From Bacteroidota bacterium (lineage in GTDB: Bacteria > Bacteroidota > Bacteroidia > Bacteroidales > WCHB1-69): a stretch of 32,039 bases of DNA. The stretch lies in the NCBI GenBank assembly GCA_009787115.1, contig WRGQ01000166.1, positions 1 to 32,039 on the forward strand, written 5' to 3'. A program made the position numbers and the translations under genes. The notes under the pieces were generated by a model that worked only from the letters and a program-made list of their open reading frames with translations, was not told where the DNA came from and searched no databases. Below, piece by piece: positions 7,793 through 17,359 of the stretch; positions within the stretch are counted from its first letter, which is position 1, and every line of letters starts with the position of its first letter.

Positions 7793-10700
7793 GTGATTTT
7801 TGGGAAGCAAGCAAAATTTTACCTCATTCCTGCGCTAATTGTATTTGCCTTATATTCGGCAGTTTTGGCTATTCCGGCACCGGAAATATCTTACTTTGGC
7901 GAAGGGACTCAACCCTCATTGTATCCATTTGTAGATGACAATAATTTTACCGAAACTTCATCAATCAATTTTGATGATTTTATTTATGAACCAGACCTCT
8001 TTGAAATGCCTGTTCCTCCTCCCGATACGGGACTGCGCAGCAAAGTGCCCAATCCTGATAACAATCCTTTGGGAAACGAATTTTACTCTCCGTTTCATTT
8101 GCATACCCCTCCCGCGCTTACCCGAGAAATACAGTATGACCCTGCGACCAACTCATATAGTTTTCAAAACAAAATCGGGACAACTCCTTTTGGACCGGCG
8201 GCTTCAATGAATGTGAACGAATATATCAATTATGATTTACAGCAAGAAATAAAAAACTATTGGCGCGAAAAAGGCGCCTCTTATGTTTCCGGACCTAACC
8301 GCAGAGGCGGCGGCGGTATCATCCCCCAACTCCGCGTGGGAGGAGATGTTTTTGAAACTATTTTCGGAAGTAATATCATTGACATCAGACCGGCAGGTAA
8401 TGTGGAACTACAATTCGGTCTGAAACACAGGTCTAATAAAAATCCGTATATTGCCGAAAGTATGCAAAAACAAACCATTTTCGATTTTGAATCCAAAATT
8501 CAATTGAGCTTGATGGCTAAAATCGGAGATAAAATCAGTTTCAACTTAAATTACAACTCGGCATCCAATTTTGACTATGACAATAAAATGAAACTCAAAT
8601 ATGAGGGAAAAGAAGATGATATTATCCAGCTACTTGAGTTTGGTCACGTTAATATGCCGCTTAACAGTACTCTCATTACAGGTAGCCAAACGTTACTTGG
8701 GCTTAAAGTGGGTTTAAAGTTTGGCAAACTGAATATTTTGGCTGTAGCCTCGGAGAGCAATGCTCAAAAACAAACTATAAATATTACCGGCGGAGCACAA
8801 ACTCAGGATTTTTATTTTCGTGCAGATGAATATGAAGACAACAGACACTTTTTTATTGCGCAATATTTTAGAGATCATTACAACGAGGCATTGTCAAAAC
8901 TGCCTCTTATCCTCTCTGATATTGTGATTACAAAGATTGAAGTTTGGCGTACTGCTATTGGACCAGCGACTCAAGATAATAGAAATATTGTGGCATTTAC
9001 TGATTTAGGTGAGAATAACCCTTCACATGATATCTTCCAACCCGGTCACGGTAATTATCCTGACAATAGCAGTAATGAATTGTGTAATCTTATAGATACT
9101 GCTCTAATAAGAAATTTCAGTGTTGTAACACAAAATTTAAAAGGTTTGGGTTTGACTGCAAGGGTGGACTACGAGGAAGTGGAAAACGCCCGCCTGCTTT
9201 TCCCTAACGAATATACTTACAACCCTAAATTGGGCTTTATCTCTTTGAACACTGCATTAACTTCCGATCAGATGCTGGCAGTTGCGTTCCAATATCAAGT
9301 AATTGGAGACGATAATGTATATCAGGTGGGGGAATTTTCAAATGAAGTGTTTGCACCAAATTCTATTCGTGTTAAATTGCTTAAAAGTACTAACTTAAAT
9401 ACAAAAGGTCCGCTATGGAAGTTGATGATGAAGAATGTATATAGTTTGAACGCCTATCAGGTTTCATCGGAAAAATTCAGATTAAATATTCTTTTTACCG
9501 GTGATGAAGAAGGAATTCCAAACGGGTTCTTTAATAACAGTTCCAAAAAAGGGATTCCTTTAATCCGTTTAATGGGCTTGGACAGATTGAATATTCAATT
9601 AGATCCCTACCCCGATGGTGTTTTCGACTTTATTGACGGTGCAGATATGAACGGAGGGACAATCGTTTCCCGTAGCGGTAAAATCTATTTCCCAACCATT
9701 GAGCCGTTTGGTAAGGATTTAAGGGATGCCATTGGGGATGATCCTAAGGATCAGGTTTGGGCAGATAAATATGCTTTTGACTCGCTTTATACGATGACCA
9801 AAACTATGGCACAGCAGTTTACAAGCAAAAATAAATATTATTTGGAAGGTCAATACCGCTCTTCGTATGGCGCCGAATTTTATTTGGGTGCGTGGAATAT
9901 TCCGCAAGGTTCGGTGGTGGTGAATGCAGGAGGAATGAAACTAACGGAAAATGTGGACTACACTGTAAACTACAGTATGGGTAAACTTACTATTACCAAT
10001 GAAGGTATATTAAGATCAGGAACTCCGATATCTGTTTCGGTAGAAAATAATTCTCTCGGAGCTAATAAAAAACGCTTTTTCGGTTTAAATGCAGAATATA
10101 AGTTTACTGATAATTTCCTGATAGGCGCTACTATTTTAAATTTGAGTGAACGTCCGTTTACACAAAAAGTAAATTATGGATATGAGCCTATTAACAATAT
10201 GATTTGGGGGATGAATTTTGCCTATAAAACAAAACTCCCGTGGGTTACTAAATTAGTTGATTTCCTTCCGTTTCACAGTACAACCACTGAATCAACATTT
10301 CAGGTTGAAGGAGAGTTTGCTCATTTTGTACCCGGACACAGCAGGAGAATTGGTAAGAGTGGTACTACATACATTGACGATTTCGAGGGTTCCAGATCTA
10401 CTGTTGATTTACGACAGCTTAATTATTGGAGTTTGGCTTCTACCCCGCAAGGGCAACCCGACAAATTCCCCGAAATCTATTCCGATACCACCGCACTGCC
10501 GCGCTATCAATTAGCATACGGCTATAACAGAGCACGGCTATCGTGGTATATCATTGCCCATTTGTTTTACGACAATTCTACAAAACCTTCCAATATTGAT
10601 AAGGAAGAACAGTCGAAACCATATTCACGCGCCATTTACGAACCCGAACTGTTTCCCAAAAAAGAGTATCCGAACGGAGCACCTCCTACTTATATGTCGG

Positions 10701-13700
10701 CATTGAATCTGGCATTCTATCCTGAAGAAAAAGGACCTTATAACTATGATGTTGATGGAAGAGAAGGGCTTTCAAAAGGGATGAATGAAGACGGTACTCT
10801 TAAAGATCCAACTTCCCGTTGGGGTGGAATAATGCGAAAATTTGAAAATACCGACTTTGAGGCAAATAATTATGAGTTTATTGAGTTTTGGTTAATGGAT
10901 CCCTTTATTGAAAATAAAACGCATAAAGGTGGAAAACTCTATTTCAATATAGGAGATATTTCTGAAGATATTCTTAAAGACAATGAGAAGTTTTTTGAAA
11001 ACGGACTTCCAAGCGATGACGAATATTCGGACGTAAATTGCAAGTTTACCGTTTGGGGGCGCGTGCCCACAATTCAACAAATTCTAAGTGCGTTCGATAA
11101 CGTTGAAAATAACCGCAATCAGGATGTAGGATACGATGGACTCACCACACGAAGGGAAAGAGAATTTTTTGGAAACGAGAAAGATGAAAACAGTTACTTA
11201 AGACTGTTAAAAGAACAGTTTGGAACAAACTCTCCAGCCTATATCAATGCATGGAACGATCCGTCAGGAGATGATTACAGATTTTACAGAGGAGATTATT
11301 GGGATAATAAAAATGCTGGTATTATTGAACGCTACAAATATTTTAATAACTCTGAAGGTAACTCAATTGAGAATTTTAACAACGACTATCCTAACAGGAT
11401 GTCGGTTGCTACCAGTACTCCTGACAGTGAAGATATTAACAACGATAATACAATGAGTAAAGATGAAAAGTATTATCAATGGAGTATAGATATTACCCCC
11501 GATATGATGACTGTCGGACGAAATTATATTAATGATGAAATGGATGCTACTCCGGCACAAAAACTACCTAATGGTACAAGTCCTGTTACGAAGTGGTATC
11601 AGTTTCGTATTCCCGTAAAAAATCCGGAAAAGACTATAGGTGCTATTAGCGGATTTAATTCCATTAGATTCCTGCGCGTTTATATGCGCGATTTTGAAGA
11701 GCCTATTGTCTTACGTTTTGCTACTTTTGATTTGGTGCGTAATACCTGGAGAACTTACACACAAGACCTTTTGGAAGAGGGCGACTATTTGCCGGGGCAA
11801 GATAGTGGAAATACAGAGTTTTTAGTAGGTACTGTAAGTTTGGAAGAAAACGGAACAAGAAAACCAATCCCTTATAAAGTTCCTCCCGGTATTGAACGTG
11901 AAATAATGTATGGCGGTACAACTACCTACAGACAAAATGAGCAATCCATAAGTATGAAAGTGAAAAATCTGGAAGATGGAGACGCTCGGGCTATCTATAA
12001 AAGTACGAACTTCGATATGCGTCAGTTTAAAAAACTCGATTTCTTTGTTCACGCAGAACAAATGTTTGCAGACGAAATGGTACAAGATGGTGATGTTACC
12101 GTGTTTATACGTTTGGGTTCCGACTTTACACAAAACTATTATGAATATGAAATTCCGGCACAACTTACCCCGTGGAATAAAAGCGATACTACTTCTATCT
12201 GGCCTGTACAGAATAGAATATCTATCATTTTAGATTCGCTTGTTAATATTAAACAGCGCAGGAACGTTGCCATCAGGGAGGGAACTCATATCAATAACAA
12301 CATACCGTACAGAGAACTGCTTGACGGTAATACGGTCTCGGTAGTCGGGATGCCTAATCTGGGAAGTGTTACCACCATAATGATAGGGGTACGTAATCCT
12401 AAAAAAAGATACAATAACGATGGCGACGATATGCTTCCCAAATCGGTGGAAGTTTGGATAGATGAATTACGGCTCTGCGGTTTTGACGACCGTTCAGGCG
12501 CTGCTGCATTAGGAAGAATGAGACTTAACCTCGCCGATGTGGGCGATGTTGCACTCTCCGGCGCTATAACTACACCGGGATACGGCGGATTAGACCAATC
12601 TGTGACGCAAAGACAACTGGCTACTACTTATTCCATTGACTTTGCTACCAATATTGACGGGGGAAAAGTGCTATTCCCGAAAGATTGGAATATTAAAATC
12701 CCTGTGCACTACGACTTTTCTATGCAGGGAGAAATGCCCGAATATAACCCACTTAATCCTGACGTGAAACTTAAAGATGACCTGGAAACGTATAAAACAA
12801 AAGCAGAAAAAGATTCTATCCGAAAAATTACAACCCAGATTGTTAAACGTAATAACTTAAATCTTACCAATGTAAGAAAAGAACGTAATCTTAGCAAAGC
12901 TGTTAAGATGAGACCGTGGGATATTGAAAATCTTGACTTCACGTATGCGTACTCGGACGTGGTGAAATATGATGCGGATATGGCGTTTGATAACCAGAAA
13001 AAACACGAAGGGGAGATTGGCTATAACTTTAGCCATAATCCGAAAAATTATAAAATAGGACAAAAGAAAGGACTAAAGTCTCCATGGTTGCTAATAATCA
13101 GAGATATAAATATTACGCCGATTCCCAGAAGTTTTATATTGAGAACTTCTATTGTAAGAGACTTTAACGAGTTTAAGTATCGTCCAAAAAGTCAGGGTAA
13201 TATTATTATGGATACAAGTTATGTGAAAACTTTTATCTGGATGAGAAATTATTCTTTGCAATGGGATTTGGCAACCTCCTTAAAAATTACTTACAATGCA
13301 ACCGCAAGCGCACGTTTGGAAGAACCGCAAGGCTTAATTGATACGCGCGAGAAAAAAGACTCGGTGTGGCATTCCTTTGGTAAAGGCGGCAGAATGAACA
13401 CCTTTGACCAGCGATTTGACCTTACTTATCAAATACCTATTAATAAAATTCCAATATTTAACTGGCTTACATCTAATTTCAGATATTCGGGGCAATACAG
13501 ATTCTATGGTGCGCCCGTATCATTAGCAGAGTTTGGAAATACTATTGAAAACTCCAATAAAGTTACCCTCAACGGGCAGGTAGATATGACAAGAATTTAC
13601 AATACTATTCCCTATTTGAAGAAAATTAATTCCCCTGTACCTCAACCTAAAAAACCAACGAATAACCCTAAATCTGCTGAAGAACCGAAAAGTAAAAAAT

Positions 13701-15088
13701 CAGAGAAAGACAGTTTGAAATCGGGTCGTAATTATGGTAAAATTATCGGAGATGGCGTTTTGCGATTCTTAATGATGGTTCGTAACTTCAACCTGAGTTG
13801 GGATCAAGGTAGAGGAAGTACACTTCCGGGATATATGTATGCGCCCAATTTGTTTGGAATTAATTTTAAAACTAATTCCCCCGGATTTTTATATGTCTTC
13901 GGCGGACAACCGGATATTCGGAAAATGGCAAAAGATGGAGACTGGATTACAAAGAACCCCCAACTCAATACAGCATTTCAGGAGAAATTTAGTCAAACCA
14001 TTAACTTTAGAGCCCTCGTAGAACCGTTTAAAGATTTCCGTATTGATGTTGTTGCCAATCGTATTTATACAAACAACAAGACTGAATATATCAGAGCAGA
14101 TGAGCAAGGGATTATTAGTTCTTTCTCTCCTTCCAATGTCGGCAATTTTAATATTACATACATCGGATTAAAAACGCTATTCCAGAAAAGTGATGATGTT
14201 TTTGATAACTTTAGAAATGCCCGTCCCGAAATTGCCAACCAGATTGCAGACAATTCAACAGGAGTAGATTCTCTTGGGTATCCGTTGGGATATAACCACC
14301 TCGCTCAGGAAGTTTTGCTATACTCATTCTTATCTACTTATATCGGAAAAGATATAGAAAAAATGAAAGTACGAACCCCGTTTTTATCTGTTCCTTTACC
14401 TAACTGGCAGTTGCGTTACAACGGACTAACGAAAATTAAGGCAATGGCAAAAGTGTTTCAAAGTTTCACCCTTAGCCATAACTATGCGTGTACCTACTCT
14501 ATAGGTAATTATAAATCAAATATTTTATATGGACTTGATGAAAATGGAAATCCGAATACAGACCCATTAGGAAACATTATTCCTAATTATGAGATAGCAC
14601 AGGTTTCTATGATGGAAAGTTTCAGACCTCTCGTAGGTTTTGATATGACTTTGACCAATAGTTTAATGATTAAAGTGCAATATGATAAAAGTAGAAACAT
14701 TTCATTAAGTTTTGCCAATAACCAAATCACGGAAATGTCATCTAACGAAATCACAATTAATACAGGCTATAGATTTAAAGATTTAAAACTCGGCATTGCT
14801 TTTGCCGGATCAAAACGCCAGATTGTGAGCGATCTGGTTCTCTCGCTCGGGTTCTCCATACGAGACAATACCACCATCTTGAGAAAGGTGGCCGAGAATG
14901 TTCACCAAATCACATCCGGAATGGTTGCCTTCCTGATTAATGTTACGGCTGATTATCAAATCAGTACAATGGTTGGACTTCAATTTTATTACAAACACCA
15001 AATCAATAAACCCTACATTGTAGCACAACAATTTCCCAACGCTAATTTAGAAGCTGGAATTAGAGTGAGATTGATGTTGACACAATAA
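7793..15088 (+). CDS. sprA: SprA/Sov-type giant outer-membrane protein, T9SS translocon (GTG start)
   Basis: 2431 aa with signal peptide; motifs such as GTTYIDDFEGSRSTVDLRQLNYWSLASTPQG, VWIDELRLCGFDDRSGAAALGRMRLNLADVGDVALSGA, and C-terminal beta-barrel; ruvA-sprA synteny is known in the phylum. Confidence 0.95.
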   Translation: MIFGKQAKFYLIPALIVFALYSAVLAIPAPEISYFGEGTQPSLYPFVDDNNFTETSSINFDDFIYEPDLFEMPVPPPDTGLRSKVPNPDNNPLGNEFYSPFHLHTPPALTREIQYDPATNSYSFQNKIGTTPFGPAASMNVNEYINYDLQQEIKNYWREKGASYVSGPNRRGGGGIIPQLRVGGDVFETIFGSNIIDIRPAGNVELQFGLKHRSNKNPYIAESMQKQTIFDFESKIQLSLMAKIGDKISFNLNYNSASNFDYDNKMKLKYEGKEDDIIQLLEFGHVNMPLNSTLITGSQTLLGLKVGLKFGKLNILAVASESNAQKQTINITGGAQTQDFYFRADEYEDNRHFFIAQYFRDHYNEALSKLPLILSDIVITKIEVWRTAIGPATQDNRNIVAFTDLGENNPSHDIFQPGHGNYPDNSSNELCNLIDTALIRNFSVVTQNLKGLGLTARVDYEEVENARLLFPNEYTYNPKLGFISLNTALTSDQMLAVAFQYQVIGDDNVYQVGEFSNEVFAPNSIRVKLLKSTNLNTKGPLWKLMMKNVYSLNAYQVSSEKFRLNILFTGDEEGIPNGFFNNSSKKGIPLIRLMGLDRLNIQLDPYPDGVFDFIDGADMNGGTIVSRSGKIYFPTIEPFGKDLRDAIGDDPKDQVWADKYAFDSLYTMTKTMAQQFTSKNKYYLEGQYRSSYGAEFYLGAWNIPQGSVVVNAGGMKLTENVDYTVNYSMGKLTITNEGILRSGTPISVSVENNSLGANKKRFFGLNAEYKFTDNFLIGATILNLSERPFTQKVNYGYEPINNMIWGMNFAYKTKLPWVTKLVDFLPFHSTTTESTFQVEGEFAHFVPGHSRRIGKSGTTYIDDFEGSRSTVDLRQLNYWSLASTPQGQPDKFPEIYSDTTALPRYQLAYGYNRARLSWYIIAHLFYDNSTKPSNIDKEEQSKPYSRAIYEPELFPKKEYPNGAPPTYMSALNLAFYPEEKGPYNYDVDGREGLSKGMNEDGTLKDPTSRWGGIMRKFENTDFEANNYEFIEFWLMDPFIENKTHKGGKLYFNIGDISEDILKDNEKFFENGLPSDDEYSDVNCKFTVWGRVPTIQQILSAFDNVENNRNQDVGYDGLTTRREREFFGNEKDENSYLRLLKEQFGTNSPAYINAWNDPSGDDYRFYRGDYWDNKNAGIIERYKYFNNSEGNSIENFNNDYPNRMSVATSTPDSEDINNDNTMSKDEKYYQWSIDITPDMMTVGRNYINDEMDATPAQKLPNGTSPVTKWYQFRIPVKNPEKTIGAISGFNSIRFLRVYMRDFEEPIVLRFATFDLVRNTWRTYTQDLLEEGDYLPGQDSGNTEFLVGTVSLEENGTRKPIPYKVPPGIEREIMYGGTTTYRQNEQSISMKVKNLEDGDARAIYKSTNFDMRQFKKLDFFVHAEQMFADEMVQDGDVTVFIRLGSDFTQNYYEYEIPAQLTPWNKSDTTSIWPVQNRISIILDSLVNIKQRRNVAIREGTHINNNIPYRELLDGNTVSVVGMPNLGSVTTIMIGVRNPKKRYNNDGDDMLPKSVEVWIDELRLCGFDDRSGAAALGRMRLNLADVGDVALSGAITTPGYGGLDQSVTQRQLATTYSIDFATNIDGGKVLFPKDWNIKIPVHYDFSMQGEMPEYNPLNPDVKLKDDLETYKTKAEKDSIRKITTQIVKRNNLNLTNVRKERNLSKAVKMRPWDIENLDFTYAYSDVVKYDADMAFDNQKKHEGEIGYNFSHNPKNYKIGQKKGLKSPWLLIIRDINITPIPRSFILRTSIVRDFNEFKYRPKSQGNIIMDTSYVKTFIWMRNYSLQWDLATSLKITYNATASARLEEPQGLIDTREKKDSVWHSFGKGGRMNTFDQRFDLTYQIPINKIPIFNWLTSNFRYSGQYRFYGAPVSLAEFGNTIENSNKVTLNGQVDMTRIYNTIPYLKKINSPVPQPKKPTNNPKSAEEPKSKKSEKDSLKSGRNYGKIIGDGVLRFLMMVRNFNLSWDQGRGSTLPGYMYAPNLFGINFKTNSPGFLYVFGGQPDIRKMAKDGDWITKNPQLNTAFQEKFSQTINFRALVEPFKDFRIDVVANRIYTNNKTEYIRADEQGIISSFSPSNVGNFNITYIGLKTLFQKSDDVFDNFRNARPEIANQIADNSTGVDSLGYPLGYNHLAQEVLLYSFLSTYIGKDIEKMKVRTPFLSVPLPNWQLRYNGLTKIKAMAKVFQSFTLSHNYACTYSIGNYKSNILYGLDENGNPNTDPLGNIIPNYEIAQVSMMESFRPLVGFDMTLTNSLMIKVQYDKSRNISLSFANNQITEMSSNEITINTGYRFKDLKLGIAFAGSKRQIVSDLVLSLGFSIRDNTTILRKVAENVHQITSGMVAFLINVTADYQISTMVGLQFYYKHQINKPYIVAQQFPNANLEAGIRVRLMLTQ

Positions 15089-15090
15089 CT

Positions 15091-15125
15091 ATGAATTACG
15101 AATTACGAATTATGAATTACGAATG
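15091..15125. repeat. Heptad array between sprA and the PLP enzyme gene
   Basis: ATGAATT ACGAATT ACGAATT ATGAATT ACGAATG, five units; begins 2 nt after the sprA stop. Confidence 0.88.
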
Positions 15126-15150
15126 AACTTTAACCCTATAAACCCAAATT

Positions 15151-16404
15151 ATGAAAGATATTTTTCAACGAATTAAAGAAACTCCCGGTCCGTTAGGGCA
15201 GTACCAGTATTTGGCAGACGGCTATTTTATGTTTCCGAAATTGGAAGGCGAGATTCAACCTAAGATGATGTTTAACGGAAAAGAAGTGCTTGTTTGGAGT
15301 TTGAACAACTATTTAGGGCTTGCCAACCACCCCGAAGTGCGCGAAGCAGATGCACAGGGCGCTAAAGATTTTGGAATGGGATACCCGATGGGCGCCAGAA
15401 TGATGTCGGGAGATAGCGTGTATCACAAAAAATTAGAACAAGAACTTGCCGATTTTATCGGAAAACCTGCCGGATATTTGATGAATTTCGGCTACCAGGG
15501 TATGGTTTCTATTGTAGATGTTCTGACTACGCGCAGAGATGTGATTGTGTATGACAGCGAATCGCACGCTTGTATCTTAGACGGACTGCGCCTGAGTTTG
15601 GCAAAACGTTTCGTGTATCAGCACAACGATATGGATAGTTTGCGCAAACAACTCAACCACGCACTACCTGTGGCAGAACAAAACGGCGGCGGAATTTTAG
15701 TAATTACCGAAGGTGTTTTTGGAATGGCTGGAGACCTCGGAAAATTAGACCAGATTGTTGAACTGAAAAAAGAGTTTCCATTCAGGTTGCTGGTGGACGA
15801 TGCGCACGGCTTTGGAACAATGGGGAAAATGGGATCAGGTACTGCCGAACACTTTAACTGTATTGACGGCGTGGACGTTTATTTCGGAACATTCGCCAAA
15901 AGTATGGCAGGTATCGGTGGATTTGTCCTCTCTGAAAGAGATATTATTGACCACCTCCGTTTTAATATGCGTTCTCAAATCTTCGCCAAATCGCTGCCTA
16001 TGCCTATGGTGATAGGAGGATTAAAACGTTTGGAATTGTTGAAGAATAAACACGAACTGCGCGAAAAACTGTGGATAATTGTGCACGCACTCCAAAATGG
16101 ATTGAAAGAGAAAGGATTTAATATAGGAAAAACAGAATCTCCCGTTACCCCCGTTTACTTTGAAGGCGGTATTGAAGAAGGTACTAATGTGGTGGTAGAT
16201 TTAAGAGAAAACTACGGGATTTTCTGCTCCATTGTTACTTATCCGGTTATTCCTAAAGGCGTACTGATGCTCAGGGTAATCCCCACCGCCGTACATACTT
16301 TGGAAGATGTAGAATACACCATTAATGTTTTCAGCGAAGTGAAAGAAAAACTGAAACAGGGATTTTATCAAAAACCTATGCCCATTAGAAATTTGAATTT
16401 ATGA
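15151..16404 (+). CDS. PLP-dependent alpha-oxoamine synthase-fold enzyme (serine palmitoyltransferase / 8-amino-7-oxononanoate synthase-like)
   Basis: VWSLNNYLGLANHPEV, GARMMSGDSVYHKKLEQELADFIGKPAGYLMNFGYQGM, LLVDDAHGFGTMG, YFGTFAKSMAGIGGF (candidate PLP Lys). Confidence 0.85.
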   Translation: MKDIFQRIKETPGPLGQYQYLADGYFMFPKLEGEIQPKMMFNGKEVLVWSLNNYLGLANHPEVREADAQGAKDFGMGYPMGARMMSGDSVYHKKLEQELADFIGKPAGYLMNFGYQGMVSIVDVLTTRRDVIVYDSESHACILDGLRLSLAKRFVYQHNDMDSLRKQLNHALPVAEQNGGGILVITEGVFGMAGDLGKLDQIVELKKEFPFRLLVDDAHGFGTMGKMGSGTAEHFNCIDGVDVYFGTFAKSMAGIGGFVLSERDIIDHLRFNMRSQIFAKSLPMPMVIGGLKRLELLKNKHELREKLWIIVHALQNGLKEKGFNIGKTESPVTPVYFEGGIEEGTNVVVDLRENYGIFCSIVTYPVIPKGVLMLRVIPTAVHTLEDVEYTINVFSEVKEKLKQGFYQKPMPIRNLNL

Positions 16405-17297
16405 TTACAAAATTAGAACAAATAGTAGATCTGGTTAAATCGAAACCAAAAAAAAGATTGGTGGCAGCCTTTGCCAACGACGACCATACCATTGAAGCCG
16501 TAAATCAGGCAGTAGATATGGGTATTGTAGATGCCATTCTGGTGGGCAACGAAGCCACTATTCTGCAAGTGTGCGAGCATCTGAAAATTGACGCCGGAAA
16601 ATTCACCATTATTCACGAGCCTGACGACGTACAGGCAGCGACCAAAAGTTGCGACCTCATTAACCAAAAGGAAGCAGACATTTTGATGAAGGGAGCGCTT
16701 TCAACCGACAAATATATGAGGGCTATTTTGAATAAAGAGAAAGGACTCTGTCCCCCTAATGCCGTGCTGACGCATATTGCCGTTTTTGAAAATCCGGCTT
16801 ATCATAAGTTGCTGGTTGCCGGCGATTGCGCCATCATTCCCGCTCCCGATTTGAAACAGAAACAAGTGATATTACAACAGATTATCAAAACGGCAAAGGC
16901 TATTGGCATTGCACAACCGAAAGTGGCGCTGCTTGCCGCTACAGAGCAAATGTCCACCGGAATGACTGCCTGTATAGATGCGGCAATCCTCGCAAAAATG
17001 GCAGACCGGGGACAAATAGCCGGCGCTTTGATTGATGGTCCGTTATCTTTGGATGTTGCTATTGACGAAGAGGCTGCTAAAATTAAAAAGATGACCGGCA
17101 GTGTTGCCGGTGATGCAGACGGATTGCTTTTCCCTAATATTGAAAGCGGTAACGTTTTTTATAAATGCTGTACCAAATTCAATAAAGCAGAAGTGGGAGC
17201 GTTTTTGGCAGGCGCCAAAGTACCCTGTGTTCTCTCCTCACGCGGCGATTCTTCCCTCACTAAACTCTATTCCATTGCTCTTGCTGCGGCTTTGTAA
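16401..17297 (+). CDS. ptb: Phosphate acetyltransferase/butyryltransferase family protein
   Basis: ADILMKGALSTDKYMRAIL, GIAQPKVALLAATEQMSTGM, IAGALIDGPLSLDVAIDEEAAKIKKMTGSVAGDADGLLFPNIESGN; ATGA overlap with upstream gene. Confidence 0.82.
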   Translation: MITKLEQIVDLVKSKPKKRLVAAFANDDHTIEAVNQAVDMGIVDAILVGNEATILQVCEHLKIDAGKFTIIHEPDDVQAATKSCDLINQKEADILMKGALSTDKYMRAILNKEKGLCPPNAVLTHIAVFENPAYHKLLVAGDCAIIPAPDLKQKQVILQQIIKTAKAIGIAQPKVALLAATEQMSTGMTACIDAAILAKMADRGQIAGALIDGPLSLDVAIDEEAAKIKKMTGSVAGDADGLLFPNIESGNVFYKCCTKFNKAEVGAFLAGAKVPCVLSSRGDSSLTKLYSIALAAAL

Positions 17298-17325
17298 TTA
17301 TTCATTATTAAAAATATTAAATATT
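17296..17325. repeat. Weak heptad-like array between ptb-like gene and sprE-like gene
   Basis: AATTATT CATTATT (AA) AAATATT AAATATT; AT-rich, so weaker evidence. Confidence 0.3.
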
Positions 17326-17359
17326 GTTGCTCTTTAAATTATTAAAATTCATTCATATT

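Noticed and set aside
11822-12163. 113-aa minus-strand ORF antisense to sprA
   Set aside because: Shadow ORF in a long conserved CDS; no independent support
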